DNA of 64,000 nucleotides from NCBI GenBank assembly GCA_964017185.1, contig OZ024871.1, forward strand, positions 9,850,214-9,914,213. Direction: 5' to 3'. Positions within the stretch are counted from its first letter, which is position 1. The number at the start of each line of letters is the position of its first letter. The position numbers and the translations under genes were made by a program. This DNA is from Rugalucina vietnamica (taxonomy: Eukaryota; Mollusca; Bivalvia; Lucinida; Lucinidae). The notes below the pieces were generated by a model that saw only the letters and a list, made by a program, of their open reading frames with translations, did not search any database and was not told the DNA's origin. Positions 20,945 to 31,896 of this stretch are shown in pieces.

Positions 20945-21050
20945 GGACAACTCGGCCCAAAGACAACTCGACCCTGGACAACCCTGCCCAGTAAAATCTC
21001 GGATTAAGACAACTCGACCCAATTCATAAAAGACAACTCGGCCCAGTCTC
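20945..21050. repeat. Irregular GACAACTCGGCCC direct repeats
   Basis: Five copies of (g)acaactcg(g/a)ccc or a close variant, spaced 16-35 bp apart. No frame. Confidence 0.7.
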
Positions 21051-21125
21051 AAAGGACCGAAGAAAAAATATAATCTGATACTAAAATCATAGATGTTTAT
21101 GCCAGCACGTGCATTTTGCGGGGTA

Positions 21126-21127
<2 letters not shown>

Positions 21128-21180
<53 letters not shown>
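21128..21180 (+). repeat. T53 homopolymer
   Basis: An uninterrupted run of about 53 T. It precedes sequence duplicated at 24365-24450, where the matching boundary is a poly-A run. Confidence 0.9.
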
Positions 21181-21204
21181 CTTGTTTTATTATACTTAAT
21201 TCAG

Positions 21205-21335
21205 TTTTAATGGCCCATGCACCCCAAATGTTTTTCCCCCGTTGACTAAATTCTAAATTAAGCCACCCACCCTACACCTGAGGTGATGATCAGAAATTGA
21301 TCGACTCAGTATCAGAAGATAGATAGATAGGGGTT
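21205..21335. repeat. Dispersed repeat shared with 24365-24450
   Basis: aaatgtttttcccccgttga ... gatcgactcagtatcagaag matches aaatgtttttccccttgact ... gatcgactcaacatcagaag at 24.4 kb. Both copies follow a homopolymer run (T53 here, A34 there). The sequences diverge beyond about 21340 and 24455. Confidence 0.65.
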
Positions 21336-21851
21336 GAAACGAGGTGCGTCGATAAGTCAACGGCGGAACACTACGAAACATAGCATACGGCCGGTAACAT
21401 TTTACTGCTGCGAGTTTGCAATATAAAATTGGCTAAAAAATCGCTATTTAAGAGGAGACGATTCAATCAACATTTGAGATTGAACAAAGTTGCTGTTTTG
21501 GAATTAATGCTAATAAGAAATGCTAGCAACAGCACGCACAGCGTTGCAGGATAACCCGGCTGATCCAGTCGTCTTATTACGTCGATCATGTCTGTCCTCC
21601 CTGGAGCCTCTGCCTGTCGATAGAGGGCGTGATATATCGCGTTAGTTGCAGGACGATTTTTTTTCGACAAAAAATATATGACAAGTAACGACTTTTCGAA
21701 AGAGCTGAATTGCGTGTTTCTATTTTTGCTAGCAGTAATCAGCTCATATTATAAACAAACTAGAACCAGCTTGGGGAGACACACAAACAGGATTCTACAC
21801 CATGCCACGCTTTGTACATAGTACAGGTGACTGATTTTTTCATTATTAAAC

Positions 21852-22110
21852 GGGGTAGCTCAGTGGTTAGGGCGATGGCCTCGGGTGCTAGAGCTCCCAG
21901 GTTCGATCATAGTCTGCGGGGAGGAAAAATCGGTGTACGCACACGCTTTTCTTCGTGTCGTTTGCAGGGATGACATGACTCAGTGCACCGTCCTTCGGAT
22001 CGGGACGTTACCTGGAGGACCCCTTTGCAGGGACAGTCCCTGTGCAGGTTAAAGATCGATCCTACACAGGTTCTATCCTATCTTCGTATACTGATTCGAT
22101 CAATTTCTAT
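21852..22110 (+). mobile_element. tRNA-derived SINE
   Basis: Head ggggtagctcagtggttagg with a B box ggttcgatc about 45 bp on. The body has gacgttacctggaggaccc, and gtgcaggttaaagatcgatc in the 3' domain. The 3' domain also survives inverted at 25320-25378. Confidence 0.75.
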
Positions 22111-22211
22111 ACATAACACGCGGCAGATTAGCACCACAAATCGTGGCTGTACTAAAACTGTACATTTTCAGTTCAAATTATCATTCCTCTCAGATTTGAA
22201 ACCCCCATGGT

Positions 22212-22530
22212 GCAGTTTTCTGAGTTTCTCTTTATGGTACAAGAATAAAAGAAGAAGAAAAAAAGATCGTTTGTCAAGGCGAAGTTTTCTTACCGTTTCC
22301 GTTTATGGCACTATGAGAAAAGAAGAAAAAGAAAGAAAAAAGGAGAGATTGTATGCCAATGTGTAGTTTTCTTACCGTTTCTCTTTGGTACTATGAGAAA
22401 AAAGCCAGGCTTTCGCCAAGGTGCCGTTTTCTTACAGTTTCTCTTTGTGGTACTATGTGAAAAAAATGTTTGCCTATAGGCATTCGCCAAGGTGCCGTTT
22501 CCTTGCAGTTTGTCTTTATGCTACTAGGAG
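22212..22530. repeat. Irregular 60-85-bp tandem repeat
   Basis: Five units marked by gttttcttaccgtttc(tc)tttatgg-type blocks followed by tactatgagaaaa, near 22212, 22284, 22366, 22426 and 22496. The last two also share cattcgccaaggtgccgttt. Confidence 0.6.
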
Positions 22531-22982
22531 ATGAAGTAATTTTAATTACCTTTTGCATATTAAAAACTGAATGATCATGTTTCCTTACAGAAAGCATAAT
22601 GTGTGTATGAACCGTATCGGCTGCCTAAACAGCTTATGTATTCACAAGTGATAATCGTCATTTTTTTGACAACACACTTCATTGCTCGCGAAGCGTGAAC
22701 CATAAAAGTTGTGAAAATAAGTCAAGCAATGCACAATATCCCGCTAGGGGATTATCCATAAACCATAACGTGACCGTAAACAAAGATTGCTGAAGGCTAT
22801 TAATGACACGTATTACGCAACGTTGCTCCATGTTTTGAGTAGGTGATTACTGAAGTCAAAAAATTGGGACACCTAAATCTTGTATTATTCTACCCTGAGA
22901 TAAAGATACATCTTTATCTCAGTTCTACCGTTCAGATAATGTACTTCTACGTTCGCAATAACGAACGGCGCACTGTAAAAAC

Positions 22983-23550
22983 AGTAAGTGGTTCAAGTCC
23001 GGGTGCGCCGAAAAGTCAAAGGAGGAGCTCTACGAAACAACAAAACGCTGAGTTACCAAACGACGTGCTCGAAAGAGACAGCAACGTTTCCTGGAGAAGA
23101 AGGCTGCTGAAAAAGGTACCTCACCGAAACGTGCTACTTCTGAAGCCGTTCCTAAGGAACCGGAATCCGTTCCCAAAGAACTGGACCTTTAATCGGAGAT
23201 CAGATATCAGGAGAGAACCGATCAATATGTGCTGGTGGAATCTGAACCCAGTAGCCCGACAAGCAGCTCCACACATTCTGATAGCCAGGTGTCGAGTGTT
23301 GCCCTTCCGGCTACTTTACATGAGGAACAGGCCATCCTAAAGGACTTCCTAGCTTCTAATAGCAACATTGACAGTGACGACGATTTCGGTGATACAGGAG
23401 TGTGTGCTAACTGTAGAGGGAACTGAACTCAAGCGCTGTGCCCGCTGTCACATCACTAGATTTTGCAGCACAGACTGTCAAAGGAAGGACTGGGGCTTTT
23501 ACAAATTTGCCTGCTCTGTTGTTGCCAAAAGGGCTTCAACCAAGACTTAG
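22983..23550 (+). pseudogene. MYND zinc-finger protein, dead copy 1
   Basis: One frame reads SKWFKSGCAEKSKEELYET, stop, then a Lys/Arg-rich stretch (RRARKRQQRFLEKKAAEKG), stop at 23190-23192, then LVESEPSSPTSSSTHSD, LKDFLASN, DDDFGDTGVCANCRGN and a stop. After a frame change the MYND finger continues: LKRCARCHITRFCSTDCQRK ... KFAC, giving the Cys/His spacing of a MYND domain, and ends at TAG. Two stops plus a frameshift make it non-functional. Its lack of introns suggests a retrocopy. A paralogous relic lies at 45844-46110. Confidence 0.75.
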
Positions 23551-24062
23551 CTACTCGGTGATTGTCAATATAACTTTTTTTAAGTGTATATATACAGTGG
23601 ATTTTACTGTGTAAACTTCATTTGTGATTTTTTTTTCTGAAGGTTTGTGTGACAGTGAAGTGTGACTTCTTGTATCTTATTTATTTTATATGCTTTAACT
23701 TTTACTCCGCAAGGAGGTGCTCCTACAGGTGGGATTTACGAACAGAACAGTACAGTTACCTTTCTTACAAAATGGAGGCCAATTTAACCAGAAAACATCT
23801 TGGCACGTACAAAATATACAAACACCGTGATTCTAGTGAGTAACAAACAGGGAAAAGCTTGGAAACAAAATGGTTTCTACGTTTTCTCACTTCGTTTGGC
23901 CTTTGTATGCATTTCGAAGTTCATCATCAACCATTTTAGCTATTGTCATGAGTTATACTCAAATAACTTTATATCTTAGTCACCCGGCACGTGCCAGATA
24001 AAGAAGTTAATTGAGCAGTCACGGTTCATTAATCGAAGCAGTAATGAATCATTAAGCACACG

Positions 24063-24063
<1 letters not shown>

Positions 24064-24126
<63 letters not shown>
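24064..24126 (+). repeat. (CTAT)n microsatellite
   Basis: About 15 tetranucleotide units, uninterrupted. Confidence 0.95.
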
Positions 24127-24322
24127 GCCTGCCAACCCAAGTTAGAATTGAGACCCAAAATCGAAGAGAAAATCATTTGCAGGCTCAACAATCGGCCCTG
24201 TTATTAATTAAAGCTTGTAACAGTTCAGTGCTCTCAAAAGCAGCCGGCGGCGATATCGCACGGCCGGCGATATCGCCGTCTAGTCTGCCGATTTGCGCCG
24301 TCTACTTTTTTTTTTCTACTTT

Positions 24323-24327
<5 letters not shown>

Positions 24328-24361
<34 letters not shown>
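24328..24361 (+). repeat. A34 homopolymer
   Basis: A poly-A run at the start of the repeat copy shared with 21205-21335. Confidence 0.9.
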
Positions 24362-24365
<4 letters not shown>

Positions 24366-24602
24366 CTCGATGTATTTCAACCCAAAATGTTTTTCCCCTT
24401 GACTAAGTTCTAAATTTAGCCTGAGACTGATCGACTCAACATCAGAAGATAAACTTGAGAGCGTCGCCGTTTACAGACTATGGCCTACGCTGCGCCGATA
24501 ACGACGTATTACAATCTTAATTAAACGAGTTCGCCTATTGATTATTTCTGGTCTATATAATGAAAAAGTTTTTGTACGCGCGACAATTTAGAAATTTCCA
24601 GA

Positions 24603-24645
24603 ATGTCACAACAGAAACTAGACAAGTACTTTGCTAAACAAACTG
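24603..24645 (+). CDS. PIP-box protein, exon 1
   Basis: ATG preceded by a TATA-like tctatataatg at about 24553-24563. It encodes MSQQKLDKYFAKQT and ends in phase 1 at a strong donor (CTG then gtaaga). Residues 3-10 (QQKLDKYF) fit the PCNA-interacting consensus Q-x-x-h-x-x-a-a exactly, so the product may bind the replication clamp. Joining to the exon at 25727 gives QTDKCKSWHTMKYADKCANR before a stop; one base of phase change would then continue into the rest of the gene. The family is not recognised. N-terminal PIP boxes occur in DNA repair proteins and also in some transposon-derived proteins. Confidence 0.42.
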
Positions 24646-24957
24646 GTAAGAGTCTGATGAAATGAAGACAGTTGAGCTTAAAATGAGCCGACCCGAAATA
24701 GTGAAAGGGGTTTGGCCTGCTCCTGTCGTCCAAAAAGTTTTGATTAGTGGGTGGGGCAACTTGAATTTTACGAACTTACTATGAGGGGAAACCACCAGCT
24801 TGGTGACATTGTACAGTAGGGCTGGTTTGTGTGTGTGGTGGGGTCTCTCTGAAATTTTGCCAAATGTTGTCCCAACCTCTGTATCCCCCCCCCCTCCCCC
24901 CCCCCAAAAAAAAATGCCTACCCGCACAAATAATAATATAAAGTGTGTTTCCCAGTA
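24646..24957. other. PIP-box gene intron 1: C-run, otherwise no feature
   Basis: It contains a C-rich run near 24887-24904 (ccccccccctcccccccccc, approximately). No exon recognised. A middle exon of length 2 mod 3 would repair the reading frame, but none with convincing sites was found here. Confidence 0.35.
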
Positions 24958-25148
24958 TACACTTCAACCTCATTATAACACGCCTCATTATAATGCGGTT
25001 TTCATTAAAACACGGCCATGTCATGGCTCCCAAATTGATAATTTTGCTATATGTCTATAGTAAGTAACCTCATTATAACACGGTTCACTTATAACACGGT
25101 CTACTTCTATGGACCCCAAGGATAGCGTTATAATGAGGTTGTACTGTA
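24958..25148. mobile_element. Tc1/mariner-like MITE with TA duplication
   Basis: Inverted ends tacacttcaacctcattat and ttataatgaggttgtactgta. It is flanked by TA on both sides (24956-24957, 25149-25150), as expected for a Tc1/mariner-type insertion. No coding capacity. Confidence 0.85.
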
Positions 25149-25319
25149 TAACTGAAATTGTACCCTCCCCCCACAAAAAAAAATATATTAATAATTCAAC
25201 ATTTGTAACACCTGTGTGGCCGGAGAAAACTGGCACCATAGCCTGGCTTAAAGTGCCAGGATTTGCTTAAAGTGCCAGGATTTAATCATCATTTTGGATC
25301 ATTCATCAGTAAACTGTTC

Positions 25320-25378
25320 AGATCCAATGGGTCCCGGCAGTCCTGTGTAGGGATCTTTAACCTGCACAGGGTCCGATG
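25320..25378 (-). mobile_element. SINE 3' fragment
   Basis: In minus sense it reads accctgtgcaggttaaagat ccctacacaggac, matching the 3' domain of the SINE at 21852-22110. The tRNA head is absent. Confidence 0.6.
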
Positions 25379-25726
25379 ACTGTACATCTATGGAAAAAGT
25401 CTGAAATTTGGTGTTCTTATATAAAATGTGCACCAAATTTTGTACACCACATTCTGAGCAAAAAAACTGCATGTTACACTCGTGTGAATAGGGTAAATTA
25501 AATTTAAAATCCCAACACAGACACCAGGCAGTAAAACTATACAATTAAAAAAATCACAAAAATGTTACAACATGCAAGAAAAAGCAAGATGACTAGCTGT
25601 ATCCCAACAAGGTAGCCATCCGGCTATCCTCACATGAATCCCTCGATTCACATTCATCGTACAAGCTTGTTTTGTTGTATTCGTGCTTTAGCAGTCATCA
25701 GTATGATTTAATTTGTTCATTTCCAG

Positions 25727-25871
25727 ATAAATGCAAAAGCTGGCATACTATGAAGTATGCAGATAAATGCGCCAACCGAAAATAAGTCACAATTGCCTTC
25801 CACTAAAAGACGGCAACCTCTGCAGAAACGAGCGTGCGACAACACGGGGCCATGGCATGTAGCTCTAGAAG
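25727..25871 (+). CDS. PIP-box protein, exon 2 (apparent 1-nt frame break)
   Basis: Acceptor tttaatttgttcatttccag and donor CTAGAAG then gtattt. From exon 1, phase 1 entry gives a frame ending at TAA in the A-rich run cgaaaataag (about 25788-25797). From that point the next frame reads NKSQLPSTKRRQPLQKRACD, then NTGPWHVALE, and leaves in phase 1 to join exon 3 perfectly. An internal ATG (25757) also opens the second frame directly. Either the A run has lost or gained a base (assembly error or mutation), or translation starts at 25757. Confidence 0.5.
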
Positions 25872-26309
25872 GTATTTCTTATCAGTCAGGTATTTTTGCT
25901 CAGAAATATTTAGTTAAGTGCACAATGACTCATTGGGTGGCATTTATATTGCCATTCTTCTTCTACTGATTCAAGAACAGCTAGTGGTGAAAAAATGAGC
26001 ATAAAATACTGGTAATCTGCCTCTGTGGGGTTGCCCTAGAAATGATTTTACAAGGGTAATAGCTGTCCGCCCCAAGTTCCCAACATAACCTTAGTTATAG
26101 GCTTTGGACTAAATTAATCAGTCATTGCAGAGGCTTACAGTGTCAGTGAAAATTCAAGCCAAATTTTATGCTCAGCTGTGTGGGGCATGAAGAAAGTTTT
26201 ATAATCTTAATTATGATCAAATGAACCAAATTAGCTTTGTAATTCAGAGTAAGTATAATTCATTTCATATTATTATTACATGTATTTTTTTTTTTTTTTT
26301 TTTTTTCAG

Positions 26310-26404
26310 AAATTGGTCATGAATCCATTGTGAATGTGGAGGGACTTCCTGACAGTGTTGTGAGAGGGACCAGTAATTCACACAGGAACCCCAACCTTTA
26401 TTGA
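26310..26404 (+). CDS. PIP-box protein, exon 3 (terminal)
   Basis: The acceptor has an exceptional polypyrimidine tract (T22 then cag). The split codon G+AA gives Glu, then IGHESIVNVEGLPDSVVRG, TSNSHRNPNLY and a stop TGA at 26402-26404. The joining phase with 25871 is exact. It is an acidic-to-neutral C-terminal tail with no recognised domain. Confidence 0.55.
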
Positions 26405-26419
26405 CCTTTGCCATATGTT

Positions 26420-26935
26420 AAGACATTTCTTGCCAGTGTGTTGCCAGACACAGTCTCTTGAAAAGTTAAAGACATTTCTTGCCAGTGTGTTACCAGGCTC
26501 AAATTTATCTTCAAAAGTTTAAGTTATTTCTTGCCAGTGTGTTACCAGTGTGTTGCCAGATGCTTATCTTGTCAAAACATAAAAGATTTTTCTTGCCAGT
26601 GTATTACCAGGTGTTTTTCAGTTTTTAATACCTTGTGTATCCAGCTGCAAACAAGATTGAAGAAACCGCATTTACTACCAGCAACTGGCAATAGACTGGC
26701 AATATTGCCAGTGTGTTGCCATTGTATTACCAGTCTGTAAACAGCCTAATACCAGTCTGTCAGGTAGCTGGTAATAGCTGGTAATTGTTGCCAGTATATT
26801 ACCATATGTCATATTTTTATTAACAACCTATCACCAGTGTATTGCCATTGTGTTGCCAGTCACTCCAGTGTATTACCAGACTATTGCCAGTGTATTGCCA
26901 GTTTATTACCAGTGTATTGCCAGAAACCTGTTTCG
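26420..26935. repeat. 10-bp modular CCAGT repeat, block 2
   Basis: It begins about 15 bp after the stop codon of the PIP-box gene. Units such as gccagtgtgttaccag recur at about 10-20 bp spacing, mostly in plus sense with short inverted patches (actggcaatagactgg). It would form the proximal 3' UTR or flank. Confidence 0.8.
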
Positions 26936-27142
26936 TAAGGGTAAAAACAACACTGCCGACTCTATTTCCCTCTTGCCTGCAAATCCCACCAACTCTATAA
27001 TGAAAATAGCACCCTAATTCATTAGGTAGCAATTGTCTATCGATTAAATGAGCCAAAGTTATTGAGCCAATAATTGGTTTGACAAGAAAAGTGTAGGCAG
27101 ACAGCAATTCATCCAGACAAACAGATGGTTTAATTACCAACA

Positions 27143-27334
27143 ATGCTTAATTTTACTACTTTTCTCATGCTACTTTTTCTCGGCCACTGTTTTCATGGGT
27201 TAAAGACATGCAGGGGTGTCTTGGAAAAGGTTAAAAATCTTGAATCTGGGAAACTGGCCGATGGCATCACTACTTCTGTATACTGTATTGATGAAACTAA
27301 AATAAAATTTTCTATCTCCAATTCAGGATTTTAG
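27143..27334 (+). CDS. Hypothetical 63-aa ORF with signal-peptide-like start
   Basis: Opens MLNFTTFLMLLFLGHCFHG, which resembles a secretory signal, then a short polar region with two cysteines (TCRGVLEK ... VYCIDETK). No homology recognised, no splice evidence and no conserved context. It may be chance. Confidence 0.2.
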   Translation: MLNFTTFLMLLFLGHCFHGLKTCRGVLEKVKNLESGKLADGITTSVYCIDETKIKFSISNSGF

Positions 27335-27807
27335 AACTGGAAAGAGAAATAAATACTGTATTGAAAAAAAAAAGTCAAAACATGAGATCGTGAAATACAT
27401 CCATCTTAATCTATTTTGAGTAAAATTTCTGGGTTGCTATATGGTTAAGACTGAAAATAAGCACTGTCTGAAATTTCACAAGCTTTTTGGAAAAGCTTCA
27501 ATTTCATCTTACATTTGCACACAACATACAAGAAGTGGTAGTAAAATAATAAACCTCCTGTAAATCTATGGTACACCTACATGGGCCTGATATCATATTC
27601 TGATGAACCCTCCTCTAAATTATGCAAGGAGGAGAAAAAGTTTCCTAAAACTGTGAGTGATTCTGGCAATTATGTCAGAGTCAAACCAACCTCATCAAGA
27701 ACAAACAGTAATTCAATGCATTTCTGAGAGAGAAAGAGGCAATTAGACTAATTACAATAGATAGGAGCCTCTCAGGAATTATATAAGGTTTCTAATCATT
27801 ACAAAAG
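27335..27807. other. No feature seen
   Basis: AT-rich, with no repeat or exon recognised. Confidence 0.35.
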
Positions 27808-28031
27808 CCATGTCATGAAAAAACAAACATTTTGCATATGCAAAAACAAAGGCGCAGATCAGCTTTGCAGTCACTGCGAAGCTGATCAGCGCCTTTGTTT
27901 TCGCTACACGGATAGTACAATTCCTCTAGTTTCTAAATCCAAAATTTCCAGCCTCTAGCAATCTTCCCTGCTTGTACAGCTCAGTTTGAGTCGGACATGT
28001 TCAAAAACCACATTGTTGGCTTCCTCATGAT
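27808..28031. mobile_element. PalMITE copy
   Basis: Landmarks catgaaaaaacaaacatttt, caaaggcgcagatcagcttt, an intermediate core (gcagtcactgcgaagc), cggatagtacaattcctc and ggcttcctcatgatagggct. Confidence 0.8.
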
Positions 28032-28407
28032 AGGGCTCAGTCAATTACTGAGAATTCCATTAGTGATAAGCACTAAGAAAACAATGGTACCAGAATAGCA
28101 GGGAGTCTGAGAACTGAGACTAAGGACAGCCTGATTAACAACGATTTAATCATTCATTGTTCAACCCACTTCAGCTGGCCAATAATGTATGAGCCAAGTT
28201 ATGAGGAAACCTGCTTCTTGCGTTTGCTAAATCAGCTGTGCAGTAATAGATTTAGCTTTTTTCATGAATAATACTCTCTCAGTTCTTCTTTATAAAAAAA
28301 AATCTGAAATGTCAAGCTTCTATATATATATATAGCCTTCTGAGACTGTACAGGTCGGAGAAAGGAGATTTGTTAAAATTTCAAGGTGAAGGACAAAACA
28401 TGGCAAT

Positions 28408-28478
28408 GGAAGGATTCAAATATCCAGTCTTCTTAACGCAGAGCCCATGCTTTATCACTAAGCCACCATCCCCTCCAC
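28408..28478 (-). mobile_element. tRNA-like SINE head
   Basis: In minus sense: ggatggtggcttagtgataa agcatggg, with a B-box-like end (ggatatttgaatcc). It is degenerate and not a functional tRNA. Confidence 0.45.
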
Positions 28479-28564
28479 AGGATAGTTTGCATTTGACCTG
28501 GTCTCAAAGTTCATGGTTGTATTCTGGGGGACTTGATGCTAATCCATGTATTAGAAGCACTTAC

Positions 28565-28651
28565 CATTTGACATGACCCCTGGAAACATATGTAGGAGGA
28601 CATGACCTGGTAATGGACTGAGCTGCACTGTAATGGCCTGCAATCAGGTCC
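28565..28651 (-). CDS. Candidate exon, unknown minus-strand gene
   Basis: An 87-nt exon with a strong acceptor (aatattttacattacag) and a near-ideal donor (AAATG then gtaagtg). In the frame that joins the exon at 29349-29394 it reads DLIAGHYSAAQSITRSCPPT and then YVSRGHVK. No domain recognised. The flanking exons further downstream were not found. Confidence 0.38.
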
Positions 28652-29081
28652 CTGTAATGTAAAATATTAATCAACAAAATACATGAGAAACAGACCTGTA
28701 GCCCAAAACAGCATTCACTCATCATTAAGATCAATCAAATAATCATTAGATATCACTTCCATCATTGCAAAACCTACATTACTGCATTGTACCTGAAGCC
28801 GGACTCAATTAGGAGCGGCCATTTGCCAAATTTTATATGCAAAGTTCACTGCAACAAGAAAGCTTGTGCCCCCTGCTTCTACTGTGTGCTGGTCAAAGAT
28901 CACTGTCCACTCTGGTCTAACTCTTAGGCTCGGCACACAAACACATTTGTCTGCTTTGTCACCCATTACCCACTAGACATTATAAGACTAAACACACCCA
29001 GACCAGATGCACAAAATGTATACAATGCTAATGAATGGTAAGTAAACAGCATTAATATCCACTGATCACTGTTTATCTCTG
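28652..29081. other. Candidate intron: no certain feature
   Basis: A minus-strand open frame of about 53 codons (MGDKADKCVCVPSLRVRPEW ...) ends near 28813. It has no splice or homology support. Confidence 0.3.
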
Positions 29082-29305
29082 AGCCACATCATGCAAAAAA
29101 TGACTTTTGGAATTTCCCACCAGGTCTGACAAAAGTTGGCCAGTCCAGTCACAGAAGAAGACAAGAAGCTCGAAATTTTGCATTTAAGAAGAAGACTGAT
29201 TGTACTATCGCTGTGAAGCAAAAACAAAGGCGCAGATCAATTACTGCACAGCTGATCTGTGTTTTTCTTTTTGCAAATGTACAAAGGAGGTTTTCTCATG
29301 GTGTC
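29082..29305. mobile_element. PalMITE copy (core shortened)
   Basis: Ends tgagccacatcatgcaaaaa and aggttttctcatggtgtcac. About 13 bp of the left arm of the central palindrome is deleted (gcagatcaattactgcacag). Confidence 0.7.
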
Positions 29306-29348
29306 ACTGGTTTGATGATTACCAGAGTATGGGTGGCGGTCTGCTTAC

Positions 29349-29394
29349 ACATTATGGTCAGCATGATCTGAGGTGAGCCATCCTGTGCACCATT
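29349..29394 (-). CDS. Candidate exon, unknown minus-strand gene
   Basis: A 46-nt exon with acceptor aattgtttatcaattag and donor ATGT then gtaagc. It reads WCTGWLTSDHADHN in the frame joining 28565-28651 (split Val codon). A second frame, NGAQDGSPQIMLTIM, is also open. No upstream partner was established. Confidence 0.33.
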
Positions 29395-30500
29395 CTAATT
29401 GATAAACAATTTGTAGTATTTTGAAAACCAAAAACAACAGAAAATTCTATGACTCACTTGAACAACCCAATTCCAAGAAAGAATACAAATGTTGATTGGA
29501 AATTTATGGCCGAATAAAAAAAAACCTCAAGTGTTTATCCTTTAGATAATCTACAAAGTTGGCTTACTTTGTTCTGTAAAATCAAAGCAAATTCAGAAGG
29601 TATAAAGAAATAGATTTTGTTTTTGTTTCAACAGCCTAGACGTCATCATGTTGTAACAGAGATGCATGTAATGCTATCAAAAAAGCTACCTTGTTATGTT
29701 AGCATAATTTCATAAAAATAACATTAGCCATGCTGACATTCCATTCTGTGATCCTTGAAGAGTTATGTCCCTTTATGCTATAGGTTTTCTTGATTCTTTG
29801 TCATCAGACCAAAAAATTGCTCTTTTAGACCCTTTAAATCATAATGTACATCATATGTTTTAGCACTTAATGTGTTTACATAACATTTGGAACTACTATT
29901 ACCCAATTGGGTGATTCAGGATTCATCAACTTTCTCTTTGATCCTCAAGAGGTTCACAATTATATCATGTTTTCTTTTTGAACTGTGAACTTCTAGATTG
30001 CTTGTATGATTAATGGAGTCAAATTTTGTTATAAATCGGACACACATGATTAAAGCGAGTAACTTACACTACATGTATCTAATTTAAGCTTTGACAAAGT
30101 ATGAGAACCAAAACAGCACAAATCTGTAATTTGCTAGGTTACAGTTTTGTACTAGGATTTGTTGAGGGGGTGGGGGGAGTGATATAGTATCTAGGATCAT
30201 AGTCATTTTAAGTTATGCTATGTAACATTAACAGTACTACAGCTTTGCTGTGAGCAGTTTACCAATACAACATTCATATGCTCAAATACTTATATAAATG
30301 TCTGCTAAAAATATTTCACTGAAATAGCTGTGTGATGTATCTGACTGATCAACTGTTGGTTAGGAATGTTGACCAACACAACAGGTGGAAACAGTTGTTG
30401 TAGGATTTTTTCAGTCTGGGAACCTACTGCATACTGTGAAGTTTATGATGGATAACCATCCATTTCTATGTAATTGTATACATACCTTTACTATACACAG
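29395..30500. other. No feature seen
   Basis: AT-rich sequence with no exon or repeat recognised. Confidence 0.35.
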
Positions 30501-30557
30501 TGGTGACCTTGTTATTATGGCTCCAGAGGACAGAAATGCTACTGCTGGCCCTCAATG
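30501..30557 (+). CDS. Weak candidate exon
   Basis: Acceptor acctttactatacacag and donor CAATG then gtgtat around GDLVIMAPEDRNATAGPQ. Its frame meets a stop shortly after the donor, and no in-phase partner was found. Confidence 0.2.
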
Positions 30558-30739
30558 GTGTATTTAGGACATGACAAACTGCAACTTCACCAACAAGATC
30601 CCACTGCCTGAGGATCAGGTGCCTCAGTAAGGTTTCTAGCTGTATGCATGAAATTTCAGAGAAGAAATGTTACAGTTAATCTGCAATTTAGGCGCTTGTA
30701 ACTAGGCAGTTTGATCAGCATCTCTATCATTCACCATTA

Positions 30740-31400
30740 CGAAAACTTACCCATGCAATATACAGAGATTTTTTTCAGCTCTAAAAACTGAAATTTTCAT
30801 TGGAAAAAAATTGAGGTTTTTAATATTTTTGCCTAAAACATAGATCGCTTTGGACCAATAAAAAGAAAATTAGGTATACCCCTCCAAACCCCAGTTTTAC
30901 AGTATAAAAGTGGGGTTTAAGGGGGTATACATTGCAAGGACATGCTTTCCTGATGCATAGGCAAATTTTAGGGGGGGGGGGGTTCAGACTGGACCTTTTA
31001 CTGGAATAATAATTAAGCCGTTTTATAAGAAAACCTTGTTCATTGCTTCTGATCTGAGCTGGACAAACACAAACGTGACAGAAGATGTTTTGTCTAGAGT
31101 TTGAAATTGCAGATTTGCGTTAAGCAAAATTTTCCATGCAATATACAGAGATTTTTTTCAGCATTAAAAATTAAAATATTTAATTGGAAAAAATTTGATA
31201 TTTTTTAATATATTTGCTAAAAAAATTGATTGTGGGTAAATGGTAGAACCGGCTCGGCGAGGAGGTTCTAACGGGTACTCACATTCACAACCTATGTTTT
31301 TGATCAAAAATAAGAAAAACATGTATACCCCTGTAAACCCCAGTTTAACTACATAAAAGTCTTACACAGACATGATTTCCTGAAGGTGAACTATAAGGGT
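30740..31400. mobile_element. Family F repeat copies
   Basis: Two successive partial copies: accca tgcaatatacagag-type blocks near 30750 and 31135, the broken palindrome near 31220-31300 (gattgtgggtaaatggtaga ... gttctaacgggtactcac), and ccccagttttac / gtggggtttaaggggg hairpins near 30888-30930. A G10 run lies near 30972. Confidence 0.55.
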
Positions 31401-31896
31401 GCACTTGGTGGCTTTAAACAGGTTTTCTCAAGACACAACTCAGTTATCCTTGCACATGTAACTTTATCAAACTTGAGGTCTGTAGAAGTGATCAGGAAAG
31501 CTCATCACTGCCTGTTTAATGAGCAGAATACTGCATGATTCCCTGGGCTGATGAGAAAACCAGTGGAAATACTTTCATATCAAACCTGCTCTATCTACCA
31601 AAACATTTATTATGATAGGAACTGTCTCTTTGTTGGATTGGCAAGCATCTCTTCAAAACAAACAATTTTCAGTTTGGTAGCTACAGTGCATAGTATCTGC
31701 TTTGTAAGTGGTTTGCCTACGACTGATCCCCATATCATGCAAATCATTGTGTGGAAAAAACTATTTCTCTCTTCTTCTGAAAACAACAGCAAATATTGTA
31801 TTTAAAAAATGGGCAATAAAAACATTAATATCCATTTGTCACTTTTAGGTAGGTCGATTTCATGTTTCATGTCCCACTTGACAGTTAAAATCATAT
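31401..31896. other. No feature seen
   Basis: Open frames of about 60-84 codons occur on both strands at 31551-31805 but overlap one another. Neither shows coding character or splice partners. Confidence 0.35.

Noticed and set aside
21467-21670. Minus-strand 67-codon frame (…RTDMIDVIRRLDQPGYPAT…)
   Set aside because: Attractive composition, but no start context, splice partner or family match was found. It is left uncalled.
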